Virus record (IMG/VR): IMGVR_UViG_3300017971_000276
Span: 1-64,000 of that record
From: a virus
Length of the DNA: 64,000 nucleotides
Strand: one strand, 5' to 3'
Position 1 is the stretch's first letter. Every line of letters begins with the position of its first letter. A model generated the notes under the pieces. That model did not search any database. It was given only the letters and a program-made list of their open reading frames with translations, and was not told the DNA's origin. Below are positions 24,255 through 33,200 of this stretch, piece by piece. The position numbers and the translations under genes were made by a program.

Positions 24255-26141
24255 ATGGCATATCCAAATCTTCCAGGAGTAAAACTTTCTAAGAATGATG
24301 GGAATTTGGCTCCTACAGCAGCAGCGAGAGCGCCTCGTGTATTAATTATTGGTACTGCTGGCCAAGGTCAGGGCGATGAACTATTCTTAGTTCCTACAAC
24401 TTCTCAGGCCAAAAGTGAGTTTGGCAATGAAGGAACTTTAATTCGCGGCATGTGGGAAGCTCTTAAAACAGGAGCTGAGGAAGTCGCTCTATATCGTATT
24501 GGTTCTACTTCTGCAGTCCTAGACCATGTTGGTGATTCTGCTGGTTCAGCAGGATATAGGATTGAAACAGTAACTCAAGATGCATCTGCAGGAACAGATT
24601 ATGCTTTGTATTTTGACGATACCTCAGATCGATTGGTTGTTCGGCGCAATACTGACAATCTAGTTGTTTGGGATAACAACCCGTCTAACCCTATTGATCT
24701 ATTTGAAGTAGTAGTGAGTGGGTATAGAGCTGCAGCAGGTGGGCCAGATATTGGTTCTGCTTCCGGTTTTATTAACCTTGCTAGTGTTGATCCGTCAACA
24801 TATGCAGGCACAGAATTTACTGCAGGCACAGATGGCTTAAGTCTTTCTAGAATGGAAATGTATGAAGAGCTATATGTTGCTTACAAGAATCTAATGTCTG
24901 AAGCATTTGATGTTATTGTTCCAATGGATGTCTATTTAGATGACTATAATATAGTTAATCAAGGACACTTTAAAGGAGCAGTTTCTCCTGTAATCCCAGT
25001 CGGTCAGCAATATCCGACAGCTGGAGCATTCTCTCCTACTGTTGATGTTGACTCTCTTGGTAAAGTTTTTGTTGAAGAGTATGAAGGCGAATTTTATTTC
25101 TGGTGGGATACTGATGGAGATGGCGTTGCAGAGGTATTTCCTACTCCAGCAATTGGGTCTTCTAGCTCAACAACAAAGATTGATGGAACGACTTTAACAA
25201 CTGCTGATTTCCATGAAGTTAACTTCGGTTATCAGCTATCTCGTTTTCTGTATGACTATAGTGAAGAGATTGTTGACGCAACTGGTGTTATTGGTGTCCT
25301 TCCTCCCGACAGTAATTCTCTGCGAGATAGAGCTCGTTGGTTAGGACAAGATCCAACATGGACATTAAACACAAACACAGGAGAATATTACATTGCTGCT
25401 CCATCTGCAAATGGGACTGGCTTACTTGGTAATAAGTTTATGGTTGGCCGTTTTGATCATAGAAGCGGAGCGTTTGGTGGCGGAATGATCCTAACTGATA
25501 CTCAGTTTATGGATGGAACAGAACAAGTTGATGACAATAGTATTGCTGTTGATCTTGGTAAATACATTTCTGTTGTTTCTGAGACTGCATTCTTAAGAAA
25601 CAATTGGTATCCTGCTGGCTATCGTGCATCTATTGCATCTTCATATGCAGGATTTTATATTGGTCTTCCTCCATCAAGTGCACCAACGAATAAAAACATT
25701 TCTGGTTCTTCTATCATTTATAAAATGGCAATGGGAGCCTATGATAGTCTAACTGGTGCAGGCTATGTCTCATTACGGAATCGTCCACTTGGTGGAACCG
25801 TAGTAACAGATGCGCCAACAGCAACTCTGCCAAATTCTGACTGGAGACGTTTGTCAACAGTGCGGATTGTTAAAGAAGTTGTAGACAGAATTCGTTCTGG
25901 TCTTGATCCGTTTATTGGAGAAGGAACTGGTGCTTCTGTACGCGCAAGTATGGAAAGTGTTGTCGGAGAGATTCTCCTGCAAGCAAAACGAGATGGCTAT
26001 CTGCAAGATTATAAGGAGTTTAGTATCATTCAGACTCCTCAACAAGAAGTTCTTGGCGTCGTTGAAGTCAATCTGACATTGATTCCAGCGTTTGAGATTC
26101 GCCAGATTAATCTAACAGTTTCACTAAGCAAGTCTGGCTAA
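24255..26141 (+). CDS. Contractile tail sheath protein
   Basis: 628 residues with the N-terminal pattern of phage sheath proteins (YPNLPGVKLSKNDG, then RVLIIGTAGQG), a variable middle domain, and the conserved C-terminal domain: GYRASIASSYAGFYIGLPPSSAPTNK, YVSLRNRPLGG, STVRIVKEVVDRIR. A final strand, EVNLTLIPAFEIRQINLTVSLS, fits the handshake arm linking subunits. The sheath surrounds the tube and contracts to drive injection. AGGAGG precedes the start. It is followed by three tube-fold genes. Confidence 0.9.
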   Translation: MAYPNLPGVKLSKNDGNLAPTAAARAPRVLIIGTAGQGQGDELFLVPTTSQAKSEFGNEGTLIRGMWEALKTGAEEVALYRIGSTSAVLDHVGDSAGSAGYRIETVTQDASAGTDYALYFDDTSDRLVVRRNTDNLVVWDNNPSNPIDLFEVVVSGYRAAAGGPDIGSASGFINLASVDPSTYAGTEFTAGTDGLSLSRMEMYEELYVAYKNLMSEAFDVIVPMDVYLDDYNIVNQGHFKGAVSPVIPVGQQYPTAGAFSPTVDVDSLGKVFVEEYEGEFYFWWDTDGDGVAEVFPTPAIGSSSSTTKIDGTTLTTADFHEVNFGYQLSRFLYDYSEEIVDATGVIGVLPPDSNSLRDRARWLGQDPTWTLNTNTGEYYIAAPSANGTGLLGNKFMVGRFDHRSGAFGGGMILTDTQFMDGTEQVDDNSIAVDLGKYISVVSETAFLRNNWYPAGYRASIASSYAGFYIGLPPSSAPTNKNISGSSIIYKMAMGAYDSLTGAGYVSLRNRPLGGTVVTDAPTATLPNSDWRRLSTVRIVKEVVDRIRSGLDPFIGEGTGASVRASMESVVGEILLQAKRDGYLQDYKEFSIIQTPQQEVLGVVEVNLTLIPAFEIRQINLTVSLSKSG

Positions 26142-26162
26142 TTAAGGGAGGAATGATAGACA

Positions 26163-26837
26163 ATGGCACTACAATCGGCATTCACAAGAGGCTATAATAG
26201 CTTCTCAGGCGTGGACATTAAGGCTGTTATCGGTTCTAATGTAATCGGTAGCATCCAAGGTATTTCATACCAAGTGTCCCGTGAAAAAGCTCCTATTTAT
26301 ACAATGGGTAGCGCAGATCCACGAGCATTTGCTAGAGGCAAACGTGCAATTGCTGGTTCTTTGGTCTTCATTCAGTTTGATCATGAACCACTAATGTACG
26401 AACTAGCAAACCCTGATCCTAAAGAGGAGAGCAGAAGACTTTATTTCTTGTCTGATATTGATGACCTTCGTCCTGAATATCGAGCAGGAGAAAGAGTTGA
26501 AGTTGCGACAACAGGAGTAAGCCCAGTATCAGCAGAAAGCACAAATGTACCTGGTGCTAATATTGGCCAACAAGAGAGTAATATTACAACTGCAGGGTCT
26601 GATCAACAAAAGGCATTACCTTGGTACGCAGATCAGATTCCGCCATTTGATGTCGTTTTAGGCGCAGCAAATGAGTATGGCGCATTGTCTATTATGAAGA
26701 TTCTTGGTTGTGAGCTTATGAACTCTGGATATGGTGTCTCTATTGATGATATCGTTTCCGAACATAGCTATACATATATTGCTCATGGTCTATTGCCATG
26801 GGTAAGCCAAGGTGTTCATGAAGACATGTTAGGCTAA
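26163..26837 (+). CDS. Tail tube protein
   Basis: 224 residues. Directly after the sheath, as expected. It carries the tube-fold blocks GYNSFSGVDIK (10-20), IQGISYQVSREKAP (31-44), YTMGSADPR (46-54), IAGSLVFIQFD, ANEYGALSIMKILGCEL and SIDDIVSEHSYTY. These recur in the next two genes and, in a different order, in the gene at 1372. A segment around residues 100-150 (VEVATTGVSPVSAESTN) is a loop insertion. As the simplest copy, next to the sheath, it is taken as the main tube. Confidence 0.8.
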   Translation: MALQSAFTRGYNSFSGVDIKAVIGSNVIGSIQGISYQVSREKAPIYTMGSADPRAFARGKRAIAGSLVFIQFDHEPLMYELANPDPKEESRRLYFLSDIDDLRPEYRAGERVEVATTGVSPVSAESTNVPGANIGQQESNITTAGSDQQKALPWYADQIPPFDVVLGAANEYGALSIMKILGCELMNSGYGVSIDDIVSEHSYTYIAHGLLPWVSQGVHEDMLG

Positions 26838-26856
26838 TTGTCAGTTTGTCTATTTG

Positions 26857-26884
26857 CAGAGCTAGGGAATTGACTCTAGCTCTG
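26857..26884 (+). terminator. Stem-loop between tube and second tube-like gene
   Basis: CAGAGCTAG (26857-26865) and CTAGCTCTG (26876-26884) form a perfect 9-bp stem with a 10-base loop. The following TTCTCCCCTCTC is pyrimidine-rich but not a T-run, so it may be an attenuator or RNA-stability element instead of a full terminator. It would let the tube be made in excess over downstream tube-like proteins. Confidence 0.55.
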
Positions 26885-26909
26885 TTCTCCCCTCTCTATA
26901 AGGAATAAA

Positions 26910-27830
26910 ATGATCAGTTATCGCGCACCATTAGATAAAGGTCTTGTCGCATACGATGAAGGTGGAAGGGTCATAGGTCCTGTTAGCAATGCTACAGCTT
27001 CAGAATACTTAGGTTGGGGAAGCTATTCTGGTGCTGATATTAAAGTAATTGTGCATTATCCTAGAGATTTTAGCGCAATAAAACTTCTTAACGAAGACAG
27101 AAGAAAACATGAAATGGATTTATTCCAACTTGATAATCAAATAGCAGTACTTCAAAATACTGTAAATGCTTATCAAGGATCTCTTTCTGACAATCAAGTT
27201 ATTCAGTTAAATGATAGAAGAGCGGCAGTAACAAGCCAACTTGAACTAATTGACAAAGAGATTGTTAAGGCTAAAAATATTCCTACCTCAAAAGTTATTG
27301 GTGAGCTTCAAACAATGTCTTATAGTGTGTATCGTGAGAAGTCACCTGTTAGAACCCTTGGTTCTGTATATCCAAGAGCTTATGTTCGCGGCCCAAGAAC
27401 TATTGGTGGCTCAATGATTTTTACTGTGTTTAATCAACATGTCCTTCATGAGATTCTAGAAATGAATCTAAAGTTCTATAACACAGGAACTAGTGATCAT
27501 GACAAATATACTTATTCTACAAATCTTCCAGATCAGCTTCCTCCACTAGATATGAGTCTAGTGTTTGCAAATGAGTATGGTTCTATTTCACATATGGGCT
27601 TGTATGGTGTAGAATTTATGCAAGAGGGAACAACATTCTCTATCGAAGATATTTTTACTGAGAATGTAGTGCAGTATGTAGCAAGGGATATAGATCCAAT
27701 GAGACTAGTAAGCAAACGAGAAGTTGATGGTCAGGGAGTAAAAGATGAATGGAGTTCTACTGCCTCCTCTTTGTTAAAGAATAAACAGTTTAAAAACAAT
27801 CATTTAGTCAGAAGGAATCAATTTATTTAA
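26910..27830 (+). CDS. Tube-fold protein with coiled-coil insertion
   Basis: 306 residues. Tube-fold blocks are present in order: GSYSGADIKVIV, ELQTMSYSVYREKSPV, RTLGSVYPRAYVRG, IGGSMIFTVFN, ANEYGSISHMGLYGVEF and FSIEDIFTENVVQYVA. Between the first two blocks is an insertion of about 80 residues (about 55-130) with a heptad-like coiled coil (EDRRKHEMDLFQLDNQIAVL). AAGGAA precedes the start. It may form a special ring, such as a tube initiator, baseplate collar or end ring, rather than the bulk tube. It ends in TAATG. Confidence 0.7.
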   Translation: MISYRAPLDKGLVAYDEGGRVIGPVSNATASEYLGWGSYSGADIKVIVHYPRDFSAIKLLNEDRRKHEMDLFQLDNQIAVLQNTVNAYQGSLSDNQVIQLNDRRAAVTSQLELIDKEIVKAKNIPTSKVIGELQTMSYSVYREKSPVRTLGSVYPRAYVRGPRTIGGSMIFTVFNQHVLHEILEMNLKFYNTGTSDHDKYTYSTNLPDQLPPLDMSLVFANEYGSISHMGLYGVEFMQEGTTFSIEDIFTENVVQYVARDIDPMRLVSKREVDGQGVKDEWSSTASSLLKNKQFKNNHLVRRNQFI

Positions 27831-28744
27831 TGGCACTTAGAGATCAAAATGGCAATTATGTTACTCCTCATGGCATTGGCTCTTTTGCTTATGAATATGA
27901 CTGGTTTAGTGGCTCTCAGATTGGAGTCATGATTGGCGATGTCTTGATTGATAGTGGTGTCGCTATTAGTTTCAATGTAGAGCAGACAAAGACTCCTGTT
28001 TATGGATATGCCAACCAATATTATACTTTTGTCTCTGATGGCCATGTGCTTGTTCAAGGTGTTTTAACTATCGCCTTTAAAGAGGCAGGATACCTTTTAT
28101 GGCCAATGCAAAGATACCAAGAGAAAATTGGAAATATCAATTCTGTTAGCGATGAAGAGAATTGGCACCAAAGACATGGCGCTAATGTTTGGACGAGTCC
28201 TAGATATTCAGTTGACTCAAATGGTAATATAATCAATTCTTATAACCCAAGCGAAGTAGGAACAAGTTTAACAGCAGCCGCTAAAGCAGCCAGACGTAAA
28301 AAGGTAATGGAAGCTAATGTAGAACAAATGTTTGGCTGGCAAGAATCTTCTGTTCAGAATAGACAAAATAAAAACTTTAATCGATTCTGGCAAGAACTTG
28401 GTGCTCTTCCTGATGATGAATTTGAAGACTGGGCAGAAGTATTTGAAGATGCCATTTGGTATGGTTCTGATGCTGCTAACCCAACTGTTAGAGATAAACT
28501 CTTTTCAAAAAACTTACCTTATGATAAAGAAATAACTGATGAGAATGTTTTGCGCCATAGAAGAGCAGACCAATATCCACAAATTGATATGTGGATTGTT
28601 TATGGCGATATGTCTCGTCAACCAGCGAATCATACTGTCAAGAAAATTCTTGATCTGTCATTTACTGGCCAGTCTCAAACTATTGAGATTTCTGGTCAGC
28701 CTATATATGAGCAATATAATTTTATTGCTAGAAACCTAGTTTAA
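27830..28744 (+). CDS. Third tandem tube-fold protein
   Basis: 304 residues. More distant tube-fold blocks: DWFSGSQIGVMIGD, GVAISFNVEQTKTPVYGY, FVSDGHVLVQGVLTIAF, QIDMWIVYGDMS and VKKILDLSFTGQSQTIEISG. A central helical insertion at about residues 100-240 separates the first and second halves. Start lies in TAATG with the previous gene, so the two are made together. Its position before the tail chaperones suggests a ring at one end of the tube. Which end cannot be told from sequence. Confidence 0.65.
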   Translation: MALRDQNGNYVTPHGIGSFAYEYDWFSGSQIGVMIGDVLIDSGVAISFNVEQTKTPVYGYANQYYTFVSDGHVLVQGVLTIAFKEAGYLLWPMQRYQEKIGNINSVSDEENWHQRHGANVWTSPRYSVDSNGNIINSYNPSEVGTSLTAAAKAARRKKVMEANVEQMFGWQESSVQNRQNKNFNRFWQELGALPDDEFEDWAEVFEDAIWYGSDAANPTVRDKLFSKNLPYDKEITDENVLRHRRADQYPQIDMWIVYGDMSRQPANHTVKKILDLSFTGQSQTIEISGQPIYEQYNFIARNLV

Positions 28745-28759
28745 ACAAGGAGTTAGAGA

Positions 28760-29524
28760 ATGGGAAAAGCACGTCTGAAACCGCAAGTTGCGGCGCAGTA
28801 CGGTGAAGAACTTGCAGTCGCAGAGCAAATGGCACAAGTTGGTTTTGATCCGAAAACCAAGAAACTAGATGAGAGTATTTATGGTCCAACTACTATTGCT
28901 TTTAATCCAGTTGAAGAAATGAAGGCTATGCGTGATGCTAATATTACAGATAATAGTTTTTTAGAAGCAAGCATGGAGGAGCTACAAATGAATCAACCAA
29001 ACTTAGTTAATGATGCCCTAGACGCCGTCCAGGCCGAAGATCCTTCTTTCCCTATACCAGAGCCTGCGGTTTCTGTCCAGGCGCCTCAAGAGGAGGCACA
29101 GGCCGATACAGAAGAGACTGAAGAAGCTTCTGTAGTCCCTGAGAATCCAGAGCAGCGTCTTGAATGGGTTGCAGAGCAGTTGTCTCTTTTGAATCCACAA
29201 GCACCAAATGCTGCAGCATTAAGGCAGTGGAAGCAAATGCATGGGAATGTATTTGTTCTTCAGATTGAAGATCATGTGTTTATTTATCGTTATCTAAAGC
29301 GTCAAGAATGGGCACAGCTACAAGCTAATGAAGCATTCCATAATCTTCGTCCTGACCAACAAGAAGATAGTATTGTAGAAAGATGTACTCTTTGGCCAAA
29401 ATTCAATCCTCATACTAAAGGTGGATTGCCAGCAGGAGCAGCTTCTATGTTGGCAGAACAAATTAGAATTCAATCTATGTTCTTGGATCCAGCGCAAGTA
29501 GCAAATATTACGATTAAACTGTAA
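28760..29524 (+). CDS. Tail assembly chaperone-like protein
   Basis: 254 residues. Residues about 1-70 are helical, residues 85-130 are an acidic Pro/Glu/Ala-rich linker, and the C-terminus (about 135-254) is a compact domain with YRYLKRQEWAQL and IVERCTLWP, resembling tail assembly chaperones. It is followed in TAATG overlap by a second chaperone-like gene and then by the giant tape-measure-position gene, the classical order. No slippery heptamer was seen at the junction, so the usual frameshift fusion is not supported. Confidence 0.55.
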   Translation: MGKARLKPQVAAQYGEELAVAEQMAQVGFDPKTKKLDESIYGPTTIAFNPVEEMKAMRDANITDNSFLEASMEELQMNQPNLVNDALDAVQAEDPSFPIPEPAVSVQAPQEEAQADTEETEEASVVPENPEQRLEWVAEQLSLLNPQAPNAAALRQWKQMHGNVFVLQIEDHVFIYRYLKRQEWAQLQANEAFHNLRPDQQEDSIVERCTLWPKFNPHTKGGLPAGAASMLAEQIRIQSMFLDPAQVANITIKL

Positions 29525-30219
29525 TGAGTTTTGTATCTATACTAGAGTCGATTCGACAAGAGAGCAAAAGTCTTTATGTTGTTTCTCTTCCTGATGATAC
29601 TGAAATATCATTTCGGCTCCCGTCTACAAAACAAGCTTCTCAATATGCTCAGGTCCTTTCTGTTGCTAAAGGAAATGGTAGTTTAGAAACAATTATCTAC
29701 AATCATATTTTTGAAGAGTTTGTAACTGACAAGTATATTGCAATTCATAATGAGAATCTTAAAGCTGGTGTTCCAGAAACAATTGCAAAAGTTATCCTTT
29801 ACCTTTCTGGTGCAGATGAACACTTCAAAGAATATACACAAACATTGTGGAATCTTTACAGAGAGCAGACAAATAGTATAAGCTCTATAATGAAACGTAC
29901 AATCTGTAGTGTTTTTGGTGGATATAAGTTTTCTGATTTAGACGAGTTGACATATCAGGAGCTTGTTGAGATTTATATTGAGGCTGAGAAAGTACTTGTT
30001 AATCAAGGTATAATAGAACGAGAACTTGCTTTTGCAGATCAAGAAGAAGAGAAACCAGTTTCTGTTGAGAATATGATTTCTCAAGACACTAAAGATTATC
30101 AACAGTTTGACGCTCCTGAAGCTGGTCCGTCTATGAGAATGACAGAAGATCCTGCTTATAAAGCCAGGAAGGAAGAGCATAGGGTTATGCAAAAGTTACG
30201 TAAACGTCAAGGAGGATAA
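29524..30219 (+). CDS. Second tail assembly chaperone-like protein
   Basis: 231 residues. An N-terminal strand region (SLYVVSLPDDTEISFRLPS) resembles the substrate-recognition part of tail chaperones, and the middle is helical (SIMKRTICSVFGGYKFSDLD, YQELVEIYIEAEKVL). The C-terminus is charged and ends VMQKLRKRQGG. It overlaps the previous gene by TAATG and stands directly before the giant gene at 30225. AAGGAGG at 30209-30215 lies at its end and serves that next gene. The role is inferred from position. Confidence 0.55.
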   Translation: MSFVSILESIRQESKSLYVVSLPDDTEISFRLPSTKQASQYAQVLSVAKGNGSLETIIYNHIFEEFVTDKYIAIHNENLKAGVPETIAKVILYLSGADEHFKEYTQTLWNLYREQTNSISSIMKRTICSVFGGYKFSDLDELTYQELVEIYIEAEKVLVNQGIIERELAFADQEEEKPVSVENMISQDTKDYQQFDAPEAGPSMRMTEDPAYKARKEEHRVMQKLRKRQGG

Positions 30220-30224
30220 TTATC

Positions 30225-33200
30225 TTGGTAAACCCTAACCTTGCATATGGGGAGCAACCAAGCATGCCTGGTCAAGGGTTAGGACAAAACCAGGGTAGTT
30301 TGGCTGGTTTAGCTCTTGGAGCTGGTGCGATTGGTGCTGCTGGCTTTATTCCAACAAAAGGCGGTCGATTGTGGGATACCTATCTAGCAGGTATTCGTGC
30401 AGTTGAAACTGGATCCCCTGGTGGGATTCTAAGAACCTTTCGTACTTCTGAATTTCTTTCCCCTTTAGAATCTTATTCTGCTGTCTCAGCAGCTCCTGCC
30501 GATATTGCTCGTGGTAAATATGGCAAATATTTAAAGTCTACATTTGGAGAAGCAAGTAGCTATACTCTAGAACGAACTGGTTTAGCTTTTGGCCAAGTCA
30601 AAGATGCTTCTGGTAAAGTTATTGGCATGGGTCTGCAAATTGAAGCTGGTACTCAAAAGGGTGCAGCTATTGCAGATTTCGCGGCAAGAATAGAAGGAAT
30701 CCAACTTGGTAAATTTCAGTCTTTAAATGATGCTATTCTTCGGAATAAATGGGAGACTTCTAAAACTCCATTGCCTTACCAAGAGTGGCTAAAGACTATA
30801 GAGCCACATCTTCGAAGACAACGTCTTATTCTTGGATCAAAACTTCGAACCAAACTTACTATTGCAGGTAAAGATTTCCAGTTGTCTCAAAGGATGGCTG
30901 GGAATGTTGCAAAAGCAGAAACTCTTGGCAAGCTGCTCAGAGCTAAAGCAGCAACTACAGCCAGTCGTTTAAATATTCTTCTAAGGGCACCTGTTGAGCT
31001 TCCAGGAATTAAAACTCTTGCTGAGAAAGTTCCAGGTCTTCGTTCTCTAGCTGTCAAGCCAGGAACAAGCCTTCAGCTTCTAGGAAGATATACAGGCAAA
31101 GGTCTTGCTGTAGGTGCAGCATGGAAAGGGCTTGAATATGTAGATTATCTAAGAGCAGAAGGTTCTCCATGGGCTCCTGTGTTGGCAACTGCAGGAGGAG
31201 CTGGACTAGGTGCTCTTTTGGCCCGCAAACCGGGGATGAAGTTCTCAAAGGCTGGTTTGATTGCAGGTGCTGCACTTGGTTTGACTGCTGGTATAGCTCC
31301 TAGATTTGAGCATGGAATTATCCATGGTATTGCTTCTATGGCTACTGATGCTAATGTCACGAGAGCTCAATTGTCTCAGACAATGGGGTTCACAGATACG
31401 ATTAGAGAACAAGAACAAATTACTCCTGGGTTTATGGATCTTAAAACAGCTCTTGGTTTCGGAGGAGTCGGAGCCTTAGCAACAGGTCTTGCTGATTACT
31501 TGTCTTTTGTCGGATCTTCTATGACTGCTCGTGTTGCAACAAAAACACCTCTCTCTCATATATTCGAATCTGCCAGAGAGAAAAGAGCAACTAGACTTGC
31601 AGATAAACTTTGGGGTTCTAAGTTTGGTACTGCAATTAAAAAAGTACCAGGACTTAGAAAGTTAACGAATATAAAAAGCCCTATGGCTCTTGGTTTCTTA
31701 GGAGGTATAACGGCATGGGGAGTTGCTGCCACAGCACTTGGAACTCTTTCTGGCAGACCTACTGCTCCTATTGCTGGCCTATTAGGAACTTCAGAAACTC
31801 CAGAAGAATTACAGGCTATCTATTCTGGCGAGAAAGAAGTAGCAATTCGCAAAGGTAGATGGTGGGAATTCGGGAGAAGTACTGCTTTTGAAGGTGGCAG
31901 GATACAATATTATAGACCTCATATGATGGCTCGTTTAAAATCTAGAGCATATCAAAAAGGCATGTATGGGTCTGAAGAAGAAAAATGGGCACATGATCCA
32001 TGGCTAAATCCTATGAAAGCTCTCTTCGGTTCTGATGAATGGAAGTATCATTATGAAGAGAAGTATCAATACGAAAGACCTGCTCCAACAACTGGTACCT
32101 ATGGCGAGAGTGTACCATTCATTGGACCACTAGTTGCTGCTACATTCGGCAAGCTATTTAAGCCTCGGAAGAAAGTCCGTGCAGAAGAGTGGGAACTTGG
32201 AGGAGGACAGTATCTACATCATCAAGATGTTAGAGGGGAAGAAGAGCCTTCTTATATGCTCGGTGGTCTTGGACCAGGAGCCCCTGTTGCTAAAGAAGAT
32301 CCTTCACAACTTCTAAACGAACTAAATTACAGACGCAGAGAAGCTGTTGGTCTTATGGGCTTTATGGAAGGGGCTATTACCAAAGCTGCAATTGGCAGAG
32401 AAGAGTTTTTAGAAAACAAACAAACTCTTGCAGCGATGGGAGGAGAAACAGGAGCAGAATACTGGCTGTGGAAACATATGAATCTTGGTGGAGGGATGGG
32501 TACTACTGAGGCTGTGAGGCGTTTCCTCCCTCGTACAAGAAGCTATCTTGATACCTATAATCCTCTACGCAATGCAATGCCTTCTTGGGTACCAGAGGAT
32601 TATTTCTTAGACTTACGTACAGGGAATCCATTTGAGAAGATTCCTGAAGCCGAGCTTAGACTCCCTGGAGAAGGATATGCTGCTTTGCATCCTGAGGTAG
32701 AAGGTCTGTCTCCTGAAGAGTATCCCCTTGCTCATAGGGTAAAGATTCTTGGCGATATTGCTATGTATAGCAAAGAGTATGGTATTGCACTATCTCAAGC
32801 CAAACGTAATTTAAATAATCTATCTCAAGAAGAAGTTGCTATGGTTCGAGAAACTGAAAGACAAGTTAAAGAGAAGAAGAAGAGAAGAGGATTCCAAGAA
32901 TATGTATTTTCTGGCGACCAGCTTGAAACAATGGACGTAACAGTATCTGAGATTATTAGTCCTCGTAGGTTCCGGACTAAAGAACTTGGGGATGTAATGA
33001 TTGATGTCCCAGGGATTGGAGCTATCAAAGATACTGCTGGTGCTTTAGAATTTGCGAAGGAGACTCTTCTTGGCCGACAGATCCAAATCCAGACTCCTTC
33101 TCTAGAGTCTAGAAGACTAACTATGAGTACTACTGGTCCTGTAATGAAAGCCGCACCAATGGTTGGGGGAACAGATTATGGACAGTTGTTATCTAGTGAA

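Noticed and set aside
29500-29540. Programmed frameshift between the two tail chaperone genes
   Set aside because: No slippery heptamer was seen; the TAATG overlap explains the coupling.
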